Assembly: GCF_016698665.1 (NCBI RefSeq)
Contig: NZ_CP068046.1
Coordinates: 3,410,001 to 3,474,000 of the forward strand
Direction of reading: 5' to 3'
Length of the DNA stretch: 64,000 nt
Source: Devosia rhizoryzae
Lineage (GTDB): Bacteria; Pseudomonadota; Alphaproteobacteria; Rhizobiales; Devosiaceae
The notes beneath the pieces were generated by a model. It searched no databases, was not told the DNA's origin, and saw only the letters and a program-made list of their open reading frames with translations. Made by a program: the position numbers and the translations under genes. Shown one piece after another: positions 18,663-27,564 of this stretch (the first letter of the stretch is position 1; each line of letters begins with the position of its first letter).

Positions 18663-19091
18663 TCAGGCTTTTTGGTGCCACTCCGGCAGCGGGAAAACGC
18701 GGTCGTAAGCCCAGTTAAAGACCAGCGCATAGAGCATGTAGAAGAGCGCAAAGCCCATATCGAGCAGCAGCGCCTGCCACAGCGAGATGCCCAGATAGAG
18801 CGCGATCAGCGGCATCAGCATGATCAGGAGCCCGATCTCGAACAGCACGGCATGGGCGATGCGGAGCGCCGGCGTCTTCAGCGTCGTGCCGGCAAAACGG
18901 ACCATGGCGCGGTCGAAAAGGAGATTGAAGACGTAGTTCCAGGCCATGGCAACGGTGGCGCTGCCAATGACAATGATGGCCGAGTCGCCGGCGTGGAGAC
19001 CGAAGGCGAAAGCAGCCAAAGGGGTGGCGATCAGAACGCCCAAGATTTCGAAGCTGATGGCGTGGCGAAGACGATCTGCGGTGGTGCGCAT
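18663..19091 (-). CDS. PACE-family multidrug/biocide efflux protein (AceI-like)
   Basis: This 142-residue inner-membrane protein has four hydrophobic helices arranged as two bacterial transmembrane pair (BTP) units. Each unit shows the signature: RLRHAISFEILGVLIATPLA with WNYVFNLLFDR, then RIAHAVLFEIGLLIMLMPLIA with YDRVFPLPEW. The conserved glutamate of the first helix (FEILG), needed for proton coupling in AceI, is present. Family members export chlorhexidine, polyamines or dyes. The physiological substrate here is unknown. Confidence 0.88.
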   Translation of the reverse strand: MRTTADRLRHAISFEILGVLIATPLAAFAFGLHAGDSAIIVIGSATVAMAWNYVFNLLFDRAMVRFAGTTLKTPALRIAHAVLFEIGLLIMLMPLIALYLGISLWQALLLDMGFALFYMLYALVFNWAYDRVFPLPEWHQKA

Positions 19092-19188
19092 GGGAAACTT
19101 CCGAAAGCCGGGCCGTCCCGCGCAAAAGATCCCGAACCGGGGGAGGTCGTCCTCGCGAGGCTTTATCTAGGCCGAGCGCGCACGGAAC

Positions 19189-19812
19189 TCAAGGCTTGGG
19201 CGGCTTTAGTGCGAAAACGCCCGAGCGGATCGGGGCATCGCTGCCGAAATCGGGGACGCGGTATTCTGCGATGAGTTCGAGATGGTCCAAGGGCAGGTTG
19301 CGCCGGAAGGGGTCTCCGACCAGGACGCGTTTGCCTTGTGCGGCCATGCGGCTGAGGGCGGACAGGGTCGCTGTTGTGACCTCCGCGTCGTAGAAGACAT
19401 CTCCGGCGAGTACCACCTCCGCCTCCACGATTGCGTCGCTTATCGCAATGCTGACGCCGTTCGCTTCGGCGTTGAGTGCGATCGCCGCGCGTCCGATCGG
19501 GTCGGGTTCGAAGGCGGTGACCGTCGCTCCGGCTTTGGCTGCGGCGATGGCAACCAGCCCGCCGCCAGCGCCGAAATCGAGCACGGTCTTGTTGGCGACG
19601 AGCTCAGGGTGGCTCACCAGATGAAGGGCGAGCACTGCGCCGCCAGCCCAGGCATAGGCCCAATAGGGCGGTTCGTCGGCGCGGGCCTGCTCCGTCAGCC
19701 ACGAGATGAGGCCGCTTTTGGGCGTTGGGCGGTAAAGCGAAACGTCGGGGCGAAAGGGGAGGGGCGCCAGAACCAACCGCTCACGAATAAATTGTTGCGT
19801 CGACGGGTTCAC
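19189..19812 (-). CDS. SAM-dependent methyltransferase, ETFB-lysine / PrmA-like
   Basis: This 207-residue class I methyltransferase has motif I VLDFGAGGGLVAIAAAKAG and an acidic residue in FEPDP. The YWAYAWAGGAVLALHL region is typical of the protein-lysine methyltransferases related to the electron-transfer-flavoprotein beta enzyme. GTG 19812 overlaps the stop of the upstream YbaK-like gene (GTGA), which decides the start. The protein substrate cannot be named from sequence alone. Confidence 0.82.
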   Translation of the reverse strand: MNPSTQQFIRERLVLAPLPFRPDVSLYRPTPKSGLISWLTEQARADEPPYWAYAWAGGAVLALHLVSHPELVANKTVLDFGAGGGLVAIAAAKAGATVTAFEPDPIGRAAIALNAEANGVSIAISDAIVEAEVVLAGDVFYDAEVTTATLSALSRMAAQGKRVLVGDPFRRNLPLDHLELIAEYRVPDFGSDAPIRSGVFALKPPKP

Positions 19813-20276
19813 TCGGGAAGCTGGCACGCATCGACCCATTTGCCGCCGCACAGTTCCGCCAGCCGCTCGACTGTCAGTTTTACCGAGGCATGGGTGTCGC
19901 CGCCAGCGGGAATGACGAGGTCATAGATCTTGAGCGAGACGTCTAGATAGATCGGCAGCGGCGCGGGCAGACCGAAGGGGCAGACGCCGCCAACCTGGTG
20001 GCTGGTGAGCCGCAAGACGTCTTCGGCACCCAGCATGCGCGGACGGCCGCCGAAGGCCGTCTTGGACTTGCCGTTGTCGAGGCGCGCATCGCCGCGGGTG
20101 ACGAGCAGCACTTCCTCGTCGCGTACGCGGATGCAAAGCGTCTTGGCGATCTGGCCAGGCGCCACGCCATGCACTTCCGCTGCCAGTTGCACCGTGGCGG
20201 TCGAGGCATCGGTGACGATGACGTCGAGATCGGGGGCGCGGGCCGCAAGGTCTTCGCGGACGGACTGGAGGCTCAT
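19809..20276 (-). CDS. YbaK/EbsC-family aminoacyl-tRNA deacylase
   Basis: This 155-residue protein belongs to the YbaK/ProX family that hydrolyses mischarged aminoacyl-tRNAs. The typical core GVAPGQIAKTLCIRVRDEEVLLVTRGDARLDNGK is recognisable from the Lys in IAKTL and the GVCPFG motif (here GGVCPFGLP) at about residue 108. It is translationally coupled to the methyltransferase gene downstream and follows the MOSC gene by 10 nt in the same direction. Which mischarged tRNA it edits is unknown. Confidence 0.88.
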   Translation of the reverse strand: MSLQSVREDLAARAPDLDVIVTDASTATVQLAAEVHGVAPGQIAKTLCIRVRDEEVLLVTRGDARLDNGKSKTAFGGRPRMLGAEDVLRLTSHQVGGVCPFGLPAPLPIYLDVSLKIYDLVIPAGGDTHASVKLTVERLAELCGGKWVDACQLPE

Positions 20277-20286
20277 GGATGTCCTT

Positions 20287-20925
20287 TCAGAACAGGCTTG
20301 CCAGCCGCGTCTCGTATTTGAAGCGGGTTTTCTCGCGGATCGGCGTGGTTACCGCGCGGCGGATGAAGTCGAGTGGAATGTCCTTGCCGTCGAGCGCCAT
20401 AAGCTCGCTGACGGTGACGCGCTCGCCGGCATAGGGCGTGATGCGCACATCCATGCCAGCGGTGACAGTGCCTTCGGCGAGCACCCGGCAATAGGGGCCG
20501 GGGCGATTGGCACGCTGGAAGCGCTTCAGCCAGCGCGGGTCGCCCATCTTGGCCGAAAAAGTAAGGCAAGGCTGTCGATAATAGGTGACTTCAAGCAAGG
20601 TGTCGCCGATGGCGAAGCGGTCGCCAATGGCGGTCTCGGCGCTGGTCGTGCCTTCTATCGTGAGGTTCTCGCCAAAGGATCCCGGCTGTGGCGCGTAGCC
20701 AAGCTCGCCCGTCCACGAATCGTAGTCGTCCTGGAAGTAGACATAGATGGCTTGGTCGCGGCCTCCGTGGTGCCGGGTATCGAGCACGGCGTCTTCGGCA
20801 ATGCCGAGCGTCTTGATCCCGACAGGGCCCTGGATGGGTTCCTTATAGATGCCGGTCTTGGCGCGCATGCCGGGGATGGGCCGCGGTTGGCCGATGCAAA
20901 CGGCGAGGAGCGTGCCCACGCTCAT
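20287..20925 (-). CDS. MOSC-domain protein (YiiM-like)
   Basis: This 212-residue protein has a MOSC fold related to E. coli YiiM: the loop DTRHHGGRDQAIYVY near residue 49, PGSFGENLTIEG near 82, IGDTLLEVTYYRQPC with the conserved cysteine near 118, and GMDVRITPY. YiiM-type proteins use molybdenum cofactor to reduce N-hydroxylated compounds. The start overlaps the stop of the prenyl synthase gene (ATGA), so the two are translated together. Confidence 0.88.
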   Translation of the reverse strand: MSVGTLLAVCIGQPRPIPGMRAKTGIYKEPIQGPVGIKTLGIAEDAVLDTRHHGGRDQAIYVYFQDDYDSWTGELGYAPQPGSFGENLTIEGTTSAETAIGDRFAIGDTLLEVTYYRQPCLTFSAKMGDPRWLKRFQRANRPGPYCRVLAEGTVTAGMDVRITPYAGERVTVSELMALDGKDIPLDFIRRAVTTPIREKTRFKYETRLASLF

Positions 20926-21824
20926 TTCTGTCGCACCGCGAAGTAGCGCGCCGTGGCGCGCAGGCCATCGGCTTTGGGACCAAATGTGCGCAGTGCCAAA
21001 AGCGCCTCGTTGACGATGCCGTCGAGCATTTTGCGGGCGCCATCAACGCCGAGGCGGCTGACCACGGTTTGCTTGCCGGCGTCCTGATCCTTGCCGGTGG
21101 CCTTGCCCATGGCTTCAGGCGTGGCAGTGACGTCGAGGATATCATCGGCGAGCTGGAAGGCGCGTCCGGCCGCCTCGGCATAGGCGGTCAGCGCCGACAA
21201 AGCCCGTGCATCGGCGCCGCCGAGAATGGCGCCCATGCGGACGGCGGCGCGGATCAAGGCGCCGGTCTTCATGGCCTGCATGGTGGCAATGTCGGTTTCG
21301 GAAAATCCGCCCTGTTCGCCCTCGATATCGCGCATCTGGCCGCCGACCATGCCGCCGGTGCCGCTGCCAGCAGCAAGTTCGCCGACAAGGCGGATGCGGG
21401 TTTCGGCATCGGGATGGCAGGCCGGATCGGCGAGGACCGCAAAGGCTTGGGTGAGGAGGGCATCGCCGGCGAGGATGGCGGTCGCGTCGTCATAGGCCTT
21501 GTGCACGGTCGGCCGGCCGCGGCGGAGATCGTCGTCGTCCATGGCCGGGAGATCGTCGTGGATCAGCGAATAGCAATGCACCATTTCGATGGCGAGACCG
21601 GCGCGCAGGGTTTGATCCTTGGGCAAGGAAAAGATCGCCGCCGACTGGCGCACGAGAAGCGGACGGAGGCGCTTGCCGCCTTCGAGGCTGCCGTGACGCA
21701 TGGCCGCCACCAGCCGCTCCGCCACGGGCCCCGGCCCCGAAAGTCGCGCGCCGGTCAGGTATTCGGAAAGCCCCGCCTCAACGGCACGGGCACAATCGGC
21801 GCTGTCGGCGGAAAAGTCATACAT
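20922..21824 (-). CDS. ispA: Farnesyl/geranylgeranyl diphosphate synthase
   Basis: This 300-residue trans-prenyl synthase condenses isopentenyl diphosphate with allylic diphosphates. The first aspartate-rich motif is HDDLPAMDDDDLRRGR, of the bacterial DDx4D class; the second is LADDILDVT. The early GGKRLRP and VEMVHCYS motifs are also present. It consumes product of the MEP pathway (ispG is 2.7 kb upstream). Farnesyl product is most likely; chain length was not inferred rigorously. The MOSC gene overlaps its end. Confidence 0.93.
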   Translation of the reverse strand: MYDFSADSADCARAVEAGLSEYLTGARLSGPGPVAERLVAAMRHGSLEGGKRLRPLLVRQSAAIFSLPKDQTLRAGLAIEMVHCYSLIHDDLPAMDDDDLRRGRPTVHKAYDDATAILAGDALLTQAFAVLADPACHPDAETRIRLVGELAAGSGTGGMVGGQMRDIEGEQGGFSETDIATMQAMKTGALIRAAVRMGAILGGADARALSALTAYAEAAGRAFQLADDILDVTATPEAMGKATGKDQDAGKQTVVSRLGVDGARKMLDGIVNEALLALRTFGPKADGLRATARYFAVRQK

Positions 21825-21899
21825 GAGGATGTGCTAGCGGTTTGGCTTGGGGGCGGCAAGGGCCTTGGCCTCCTCCAAAGCCGTCGTTATTGAAGCCCC

Positions 21900-22607
21900 A
21901 TGGCCCGACGCAAATCCTTCCTCCGGCACTTGCGCCTTCCGCTCGGCATCCTTGCCGTGCTGGTGGCCATTCCGCTGGTGCTGACGCCGGTTTACCTGGT
22001 CGTGCCGCCGATCTCGGTGCCCATGCTGGCGCGCCTCGTGACCGGCCAGCCGGTGGATCGGGACTGGCGGCCGATCGACGAGATTTCGGACCGGCTCAAG
22101 GCCTCGGTAATCCTCTCCGAAGACGGCCAGTTCTGCCGTCATTGGGGCGTCGATTTCACGGCGCTCCGGGTCGAGATCGACAATTACCTGGCCGGACGGG
22201 AAACGCGCGGCGCCTCCACCATCACCATGCAGGTGGCGCGCAATCTCTTCTTGTGGAACGGGCAAAGCGCCCTGCGCAAGGCGCTCGAAGTGCCGCTCGC
22301 GCTCTATATTGACTTGGTCATGCCCAAGAAGCGCATCATGGAAATCTATCTCAACATTGCCGAATGGGGACCGGAGGGGCAGTTCGGCGTCGTCGCGGGC
22401 TCCTATCGCGCCTTCGGCCGAGAGCCGCAGAACCTTGATTGGCGCACGGCCAGCCTCCTCGCCGTCACCCTGCCGAACCCCCTTGTCCGCCTCCCGGCTT
22501 CGCCCAATGTCGGGCTGTTGCGTCTCGCCGACATCGTCGCGGGCCGGGCGCAGCAATATGGGGAGAGAGCCGCCTGCGTCGGGCCGGGCGGCAGGCTGGC
22601 GCTTTGA
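21900..22607 (+). CDS. mtgA: Monofunctional peptidoglycan glycosyltransferase
   Basis: This 235-residue inner-membrane enzyme polymerises lipid II into glycan strands. It has one N-terminal helix (about residues 13-37) and a GT51 domain: SEDGQFCRHWGVD with the catalytic glutamate, GASTITMQVARNLFLW, and KKRIMEIYLNIAEWG with the second catalytic glutamate. No transpeptidase domain is present. The gene diverges from the prenyl synthase gene. Confidence 0.95.
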   Translation: MARRKSFLRHLRLPLGILAVLVAIPLVLTPVYLVVPPISVPMLARLVTGQPVDRDWRPIDEISDRLKASVILSEDGQFCRHWGVDFTALRVEIDNYLAGRETRGASTITMQVARNLFLWNGQSALRKALEVPLALYIDLVMPKKRIMEIYLNIAEWGPEGQFGVVAGSYRAFGREPQNLDWRTASLLAVTLPNPLVRLPASPNVGLLRLADIVAGRAQQYGERAACVGPGGRLAL

Positions 22608-22630
22608 TATCTTGAACCTGCGAGTGATTA

Positions 22631-22659
22631 GTATATACTCTTTCGACGGAGGTATATAC
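22631..22659 (+). promoter_or_regulatory. Paired GTATATAC operators of the VapBC module
   Basis: Two identical 8-bp palindromes, GTATATAC at 22631-22638 and 22652-22659, lie 21 bp apart centre to centre, that is two helical turns. The second ends one base before the vapB ATG and covers the space after the GGAGG ribosome-binding site. This fits autorepression by a VapBC complex contacting both sites on one DNA face. Confidence 0.8.
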
Positions 22660-22660
22660 G

Positions 22661-22900
22661 ATGGCATTTTATGTGCGGGATGAGAGTACGGACCGGGCAG
22701 TTCGTCGCCTGGCTCAACTCAAGAACAAGAGCCTGACCGAGACTATTCGCGAGGCCGTTGAGTCCGAATACGCGCGCCAGCGTCATGTCGTTCCGCTGAG
22801 CGAGCGCCTGGCACCCGTAGTCCAGCACTACCAGTCGTTTCCCGCTCGCGCGGAGGGAGCGGACAAGGCATTTTTCGATGACTTGTCGGGAGATGCCTGA
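22661..22900 (+). CDS. vapB: VapB-like antitoxin (PSK/Rv0623 type)
   Basis: This 79-residue protein has a short N-terminal DNA-binding part of the ribbon-helix-helix type (FYVRDESTDRAVRRLAQLKNKSLTETIREAVESEY) recognisable by the KSLTETIREAV helix, and an acidic, probably unstructured C-terminal part (PARAEGADKAFFDDLSGDA) that would block the toxin active site. It overlaps the toxin start by one base (TGATG), and two palindromes sit upstream. Confidence 0.9.
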   Translation: MAFYVRDESTDRAVRRLAQLKNKSLTETIREAVESEYARQRHVVPLSERLAPVVQHYQSFPARAEGADKAFFDDLSGDA

Positions 22901-23295
22901 TGTTCGTGGATGCCTCCGCCGCGATCTCGATTCTTAGCGGTGAGGAGGATGCAGCGGAATTGGCGGCACGTCTCGACACGGCGCCCGTGGTGATGATGTC
23001 GCCGATGTCGATCTATGAGACGGTGGCAGGGCTCGCCCGGAAGCGCCAATGCCCGATCGACGAGGCCGAGGCCATGGTCGACTTTTTTATCTCTGAAACC
23101 AGCGCCACTGTGATCGATGTCGATGACAAGGTTGGCCGGGTCGCTATCACGGCGTTTGCCCATTTCGGGAAAGGCCGTCATCCTGCCGACTTGAACATGG
23201 GGGATTGCTTTGCCTATGCCTGCGCGCAGGTGCATGGCGTGCCCTTGCTCTACAGGGGCAATGATTTTGTTCACACCGATATCCCTGCGGCCTAG
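22900..23295 (+). CDS. vapC: VapC-family PIN-domain toxin
   Basis: This 131-residue PIN-domain ribonuclease should cleave RNA, usually a tRNA or the 23S sarcin-ricin loop, when freed from its antitoxin. The acidic metal-binding residues are all visible: MFVDASA at the N terminus, SIYETVAGLAR, LNMGDCFAYACA and GNDFVHTD. It is translationally coupled to vapB. The RNA target is not predictable here. Confidence 0.92.
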   Translation: MFVDASAAISILSGEEDAAELAARLDTAPVVMMSPMSIYETVAGLARKRQCPIDEAEAMVDFFISETSATVIDVDDKVGRVAITAFAHFGKGRHPADLNMGDCFAYACAQVHGVPLLYRGNDFVHTDIPAA

Positions 23296-23416
23296 AGCGG
23301 CGACAATTGCTCTAGCCAAGCGGGCGCGGTTGCTCTATAGAGCCCACCAATCCTGACAGAGACACGTCTCTGGCCGCTTTTGGCGGCGCAACGATTTTGA
23401 TTTTCGGAGTACCACC

Positions 23417-23596
23417 ATGGCAGTGCCAAAACGCAAGACCTCGCCGATGAAGCGCGGTTTCCGTCGCTCGGCCGATGCGATTGCCAACCCTACCTATGTC
23501 GAAGACAAGGATTCGGGTGAGCTGCGTCGTCCGCACCACGTCGATCTCAAGAGCGGCATGTATCGCGGCCGTCAGATCCTCGCGGCAAAGAACTAA
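23417..23596 (+). CDS. rpmF: 50S ribosomal protein L32
   Basis: This 59-residue ribosomal protein begins [18 protein letters not shown] and ends [10 protein letters not shown], typical of the alphaproteobacterial form, with [13 protein letters not shown] at the C-terminal part. It lacks the zinc-binding cysteines, as usual in this class. GGAG lies 9 nt before the ATG. It is separated from the toxin gene by a 121-bp leader that probably holds its own promoter. Confidence 0.97.
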   Translation: MAVPKRKTSPMKRGFRRSADAIANPTYVEDKDSGELRRPHHVDLKSGMYRGRQILAAKN

Positions 23597-23710
23597 GCCG
23601 AAAGGCACTTGGCGCCTATGCGCTAGATCATGTTATTGAGCGGCCGGCCCCCAACAGGGTCGGCCGTTTTCGTTTGCCGCCAGGGAGCGGCCCAGCCGGA
23701 GAAGCACTTG

Positions 23711-25111
23711 ATGAGCACGCGCGTCGAATCGGACACCATGGGCACGATCGAGGTCCCGACCGACAAGTATTATGGCGCGCAGACCGCCCGCTCGCTCATG
23801 AACTTCGATATCGGTGGCGAGAAGATGCCGGCCGAGATCATCCGCGCTTTCGGCATCCTAAAAAAGGCCGCGGCGCTCGCCAACCACAAGCTCGGTCTCA
23901 TGGACGAGGCCACCCGGGACCTCGTGGTTGCCGCCGCCGATGAGGTGATCGAGGGCAGGCTTGCCGATCATTTTCCGCTGGTGGTCTGGCAGACCGGTTC
24001 GGGCACGCAGTCGAACATGAATGTCAACGAGGTCATCTCCAACCGTGCCATCGAAATGGCCGGCGGCACGATGGGATCGAAAAAGCCCGTCCACCCCAAT
24101 GACCACGTCAATATGAGCCAGAGCTCGAACGACACCTATCCGACGGCCATGCATATCGCGGCGGTCGAGGCGGTCGAGAACTACCTCTACGAGCGCGTTC
24201 AGCTCTTGCGCGACACGCTGGCGCAAAAATCCGAAGAGTTCATGGACGTGGTCAAGATCGGCCGCACGCATCTTCAGGATGCAACGCCCCTGACGCTGGG
24301 CCAGGAGATTTCCGGCTGGGTGGCGCAGATCGATTATGCTGTCGCCGCCATCAAGGCGACGATGCCACAGCTCAAGGAACTGGCGCTCGGTGGCACGGCG
24401 GTCGGCACAGGGCTCAATGCGCATCCCGACTATGCCGTGGCCGTGGCTAAGGAAATTGCCGAGCTCACCGGCCATGACTTCGTGACCGGCCCCAACAAGT
24501 TCGCGCTGCTGGCTGGGCACGACGCCTTTGTCGGCACTTCGGGTGCGCTCAAGCAGCTCGCCGTCGCTTTCATGAAGATTGCCAATGACGTGCGCTGGCT
24601 GGCGTCCGGTCCGCGTTCAGGCTTGGGTGAAATCACCATTCCGGAGAACGAGCCGGGCTCGTCGATCATGCCGGGCAAGGTCAATCCGACGCAGTCCGAA
24701 GCCATGACCATGGTCGTGGCGCAGGTGATGGGCAATGATGCCGCCATCGGCTTTGCCGCATCGCAAGGCAATTTCGAGCTCAACGTGTTCAAGCCGGTGA
24801 TCGCCTACAACTTCCTGCAGTCGGTGCGGCTGCTGGCCGATGCGGCGAAGAGCTTTAACGACAATTGCGCCATCGGCATCGAGCCGGACCGCAAGCGCAT
24901 CAAGCAGCTGGTGGATCAGTCGCTGATGCTGGTCACCGCGCTCAACCGCAAGATCGGCTATGACAATGCCGCCAAGATTGCCAAGACCGCGCACAAGAAT
25001 GGCGGCACGCTGCGGGAAACGGCGATCGAGCTTGGGCTGCTGACGGGCGAAGAATTCGATGCGGAAGTGAAGCCCGAGCAGATGGTGGGACCGCTCAGGG
25101 TTAAGAAGTAA
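23711..25111 (+). CDS. fumC: Fumarate hydratase class II
   Basis: This 466-residue enzyme interconverts fumarate and malate in the citric acid cycle without an iron-sulfur cluster. It shows the superfamily signature [13 protein letters not shown], the substrate-binding GSGTQSNMN and the [14 protein letters not shown] motif. ATG 23711 gives the family-typical N terminus [16 protein letters not shown]; the frame is open further upstream but without family similarity. A family A repeat and a hairpin terminator follow. Confidence 0.97.
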   Translation: MSTRVESDTMGTIEVPTDKYYGAQTARSLMNFDIGGEKMPAEIIRAFGILKKAAALANHKLGLMDEATRDLVVAAADEVIEGRLADHFPLVVWQTGSGTQSNMNVNEVISNRAIEMAGGTMGSKKPVHPNDHVNMSQSSNDTYPTAMHIAAVEAVENYLYERVQLLRDTLAQKSEEFMDVVKIGRTHLQDATPLTLGQEISGWVAQIDYAVAAIKATMPQLKELALGGTAVGTGLNAHPDYAVAVAKEIAELTGHDFVTGPNKFALLAGHDAFVGTSGALKQLAVAFMKIANDVRWLASGPRSGLGEITIPENEPGSSIMPGKVNPTQSEAMTMVVAQVMGNDAAIGFAASQGNFELNVFKPVIAYNFLQSVRLLADAAKSFNDNCAIGIEPDRKRIKQLVDQSLMLVTALNRKIGYDNAAKIAKTAHKNGGTLRETAIELGLLTGEEFDAEVKPEQMVGPLRVKK

Positions 25112-25113
25112 AA

Positions 25114-25228
25114 CCCCCACCCGGCCTCCCCCGAAAGACGGGGGAGGAGCCGCATCGTGTGCTCGGCTTCAGCGGCGGCATACACCGGCCCGCTCCTCCC
25201 CCGTTTTCCGGGGGAGGTGGGGTGGGGG
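25114..25228. repeat. Family A paired-hairpin repeat, copy 1
   Basis: It starts 3 nt after the fumC stop. Outer arms CCCCCACCC and GGGTGGGGG flank two inner hairpins of CCTCCCCCG with CGGGGGAGG. Closely similar elements lie at 28389-28488, 36750-36849 and 45015-45113. It lies between convergent genes and may stop transcription or protect mRNA ends. Confidence 0.9.
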
Positions 25229-25257
25229 CTTCTCGTTGCGGCGCCTAAAGTGCAAAG

Positions 25258-25278
25258 CCCTCGGGTCGAGCCCGAGGG
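25258..25278. terminator. Hairpin between fumC and the VOC-like gene
   Basis: CCCTCGGG and CCCGAGGG form a perfect 8-bp stem with a 5-nt loop. It lies between two convergent genes. No T-run of note follows, so its efficiency as a terminator is uncertain. Confidence 0.55.
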
Positions 25279-25300
25279 TGACGATCTGTGATAATATTGA

Positions 25301-25780
25301 CTATCCCCGCACAGCCGCCTCGAGCGCCGCCACGTCGATCTTGCGCATCGTCATCATGGCCTCGAACGCCCGCTTAGCGCCGGAGCCGCCGGCTTTCATG
25401 GCGTTGGTGAGGGCGCGGGGGGTGATCTGCCAGGAAATGCCCCACTTGTCCTTGCACCAGCCGCACATGCTTTCCTGGCCGCCATTGCCAACGATGGCAT
25501 TCCAGTAGCGATCGGTTTCTTCCTGGTCGTCGGTGGCGATCTGGAAGGAAAAAGCATCGGTGTGTTGCGGGCCGGGTCCGCCGTTCAGCCCCATGCAGGG
25601 GATGCCCAGGACGGTGAACTGCACCGTGATCACATTGCCGGCCGAGCCGGACGGAAAGTCGGATGGGGCGCGATCGATATCGCCGACGACGGAATTGGGG
25701 AAAGTCTGGGCATAGAAGCGGGCCGCCTCTTCGGCGTCCTTATCGTACCAAAGGACGATGGTGTTCTTTTCGATTGGCAT
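25301..25780 (-). CDS. PhnB-like VOC-superfamily protein
   Basis: This 159-residue protein belongs to the glyoxalase/bleomycin-resistance fold group often labelled 3-demethylubiquinone-9 3-methyltransferase-like. It shows WYDKDAEEAARFYAQTFPNS near the N terminus, FQIATDDQEETDRYW and GWCKDKWGISWQITPRAL. No true methyltransferase motif exists, so that name is historical. ATG 25780 follows GGAGAACCTG. The function is unknown. Confidence 0.85.
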   Translation of the reverse strand: MPIEKNTIVLWYDKDAEEAARFYAQTFPNSVVGDIDRAPSDFPSGSAGNVITVQFTVLGIPCMGLNGGPGPQHTDAFSFQIATDDQEETDRYWNAIVGNGGQESMCGWCKDKWGISWQITPRALTNAMKAGGSGAKRAFEAMMTMRKIDVAALEAAVRG

Positions 25781-25935
25781 CAGGTTCTCCTCGATCTGCG
25801 CTGCCACCGATCGACAGCTTCATGCCGACGACGGTTGACGGGACGGGAATTGAACGCCCCTCCCGATCTTTTTCCAAGCTCTTCCGCGCAACGCCTCCTT
25901 CTGGCATCTTCCCTCTACTCTCACCGAGGCCAGCC

Positions 25936-26385
25936 ATGAGCGAAACCGTCGTCCTGCCCACCCATCCTCTGCGCCCGCGCGGCAACAGCTTCATCGTGCC
26001 GCTGCTGGTCGTGCCGTTTCTGCTCTACAACCTCGTCGTGTTTCTGTTTTTCGGCGGCAATCCGGTCAATTGGGGCGCTGGGCTCTTTGCCATTCCGATG
26101 CCGTCGGGCATGCCCTGGGCGGTCACCGCAGGCGATCTGCTGCTGGTTGTCGGCATCATTATGCTGTTTGTCGAAGTGCTGAAATCCACCGGCACATCGC
26201 GAAACTCTATCATCGAGCATATGCTCTCTATGGTGCTGTTCGTCGTGTTCCTGATCGAATTCCTGCTGGTCGGCGCCGCGTCGAGCTCGGTGTTCTTTTT
26301 GCTCATGGTGATGAGCCTGATCGATGTGGTCGCGGGCTTTACGGTCTCGATCACCAGCGCCAGCCGCGACGTTTCGATGAGCTAG
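25936..26385 (+). CDS. Conserved membrane protein of unknown function
   Basis: This 149-residue protein has four predicted membrane helices: around residues 20-40, 62-82, 95-115 and 118-140. The short loop KSTGTSRNSIIEHMLS between helices 2 and 3 is polar and probably cytoplasmic. I do not recognise a named family. ATG 25936 is chosen because the frame upstream is non-coding in character. Its stop overlaps the stop of the convergent gene by 4 nt. Confidence 0.75.
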   Translation: MSETVVLPTHPLRPRGNSFIVPLLVVPFLLYNLVVFLFFGGNPVNWGAGLFAIPMPSGMPWAVTAGDLLLVVGIIMLFVEVLKSTGTSRNSIIEHMLSMVLFVVFLIEFLLVGAASSSVFFLLMVMSLIDVVAGFTVSITSASRDVSMS

Positions 26386-26639
26386 ACGACAACAGTCTTG
26401 CGATAGCCGGCCGGCATGCGGCGCTCGGCGATCCGGGCGCCGTTATTGTAGGCGCTGGTCGCCGCTTCCGGCGTGCCCTGGCGGCGAGCGCGTTGCGGTG
26501 CCATGCGGTCTCGCGCGGCGATGAGTTGGCTGACGAAGGCCGCAGTCGGAGCGGAGCGTGCGAGCGAGGGTCGCGGGTCGACCGTGCCGGTGGTGACCGG
26601 CAGTGCGCTCAGGGTTTCGCTTTGATCCAGATCCGACAT
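26382..26639 (-). CDS. Small conserved protein of unknown function
   Basis: This 85-residue soluble protein contains FVSQLIAARDRMAPQRARRQ and TPEAATSAYNNGARI, a pattern I recognise from small uncharacterised rhizobial proteins that have a similar FVAQLIA...RRR...AAYxAA arrangement. The C terminus is basic (RMPAGYRKTVVV). No catalytic motif is visible. The gene is convergent with the membrane protein gene. ATG 26642 one codon earlier is an alternative start. Confidence 0.7.
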   Translation of the reverse strand: MSDLDQSETLSALPVTTGTVDPRPSLARSAPTAAFVSQLIAARDRMAPQRARRQGTPEAATSAYNNGARIAERRMPAGYRKTVVV

Positions 26640-26790
26640 CACGCTGTACCATCCAGGGCCGCCCTGTCCCGTTATGGGGCAGAGGCAGCGGCGCCTGCTC
26701 GCTAAGGGGCAAGCGCCATGCCAGATGGTAACAGCTCGTTAAGAGATTTCGATCCCTGGGCTTGGATCACTTCACAGGGAAATGGCGCGC

Positions 26791-27564
26791 CTAGAAGTTG
26801 TCCTTGCCCTTGCGGATGGCGGCGAACACCTCGGAAGGCTCTTTGCCTTCGAGCCCGTAATAGGCCGCGAGTTCGGGTGCATCGGCGCGAAGGAAGGGAT
26901 TGGCGCGTTTGTCTTCGCCGAGCTTGAACGGGATGGTGGGCTTGCCTTCTGCCCGCAATGCATCGACATCGGCAGCGCGCTGCTGCAGGGCGACGTTGTC
27001 GGGGTCCACCGAGAGGGCAAAGCGGGCATTGGACTGCGTATATTCGTGTCCGCAATAGACCAGCGTCTCGTCTGGCAGGTCGCGGAGGCGCTTGACGCCT
27101 TCCCACATGGGCCCGGGCTTACCTTCGAACATGCGGCCGACGCCGAGCGAGAAGAGCGCGTCGGCGGAAAAAAGGTGCCCACCGTCGCGGTCGTAAAAGA
27201 CGATGTGGCCCAGCGTGTGGCCGGGCGCATCCATCACCTCGAAGGTTGTTTCGCCGAGCGTCACCACATCCCCGTCGCCCACGAGTTCATCGAGCCCCTC
27301 GATCTTGTCGGCCTCGGCGCGCGGACCGACGACGCGGGCGCCGAAGGCGGATTTGAGCTCGGGAATGGCTTCCACGTGGTCGATATGGTGATGGGTGATG
27401 AAGATGTCGGAGAGGGTCCAGCCGCGGCGGGTCAGTGCGTCGCGGATGGCCTTGGCTTCGGGCGCGTCGATGGCGGCGGTGCGGCCCGTGGCCTCGTCAT
27501 GCACCAGGTAGCCGTAATTGTCTTGGCGGGCGGGAAAGACGTCGACGATGAGGGCCATGGGCAT
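26791..27564 (-). CDS. gloB: Hydroxyacylglutathione hydrolase (glyoxalase II)
   Basis: This 257-residue metallo-beta-lactamase-fold enzyme hydrolyses S-lactoylglutathione to lactate and glutathione, the second step in methylglyoxal detoxification. Metal ligands are visible in THHHIDHVE, APGHTLGHI and, further on, in DALFSLGVGRMFEG and YCGHEYTQSN. Length is normal. It diverges from the methyltransferase gene at 27655. The window also encodes MgsA, which makes methylglyoxal. Confidence 0.95.
   Translation of the reverse strand: MPMALIVDVFPARQDNYGYLVHDEATGRTAAIDAPEAKAIRDALTRRGWTLSDIFITHHHIDHVEAIPELKSAFGARVVGPRAEADKIEGLDELVGDGDVVTLGETTFEVMDAPGHTLGHIVFYDRDGGHLFSADALFSLGVGRMFEGKPGPMWEGVKRLRDLPDETLVYCGHEYTQSNARFALSVDPDNVALQQRAADVDALRAEGKPTIPFKLGEDKRANPFLRADAPELAAYYGLEGKEPSEVFAAIRKGKDNF

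Noticed and set aside
26718..26927. 69-residue plus-strand frame starting before gloB
   Set aside because: Most of it lies antisense to the gloB gene and there is no family similarity; the part outside is too short to support.
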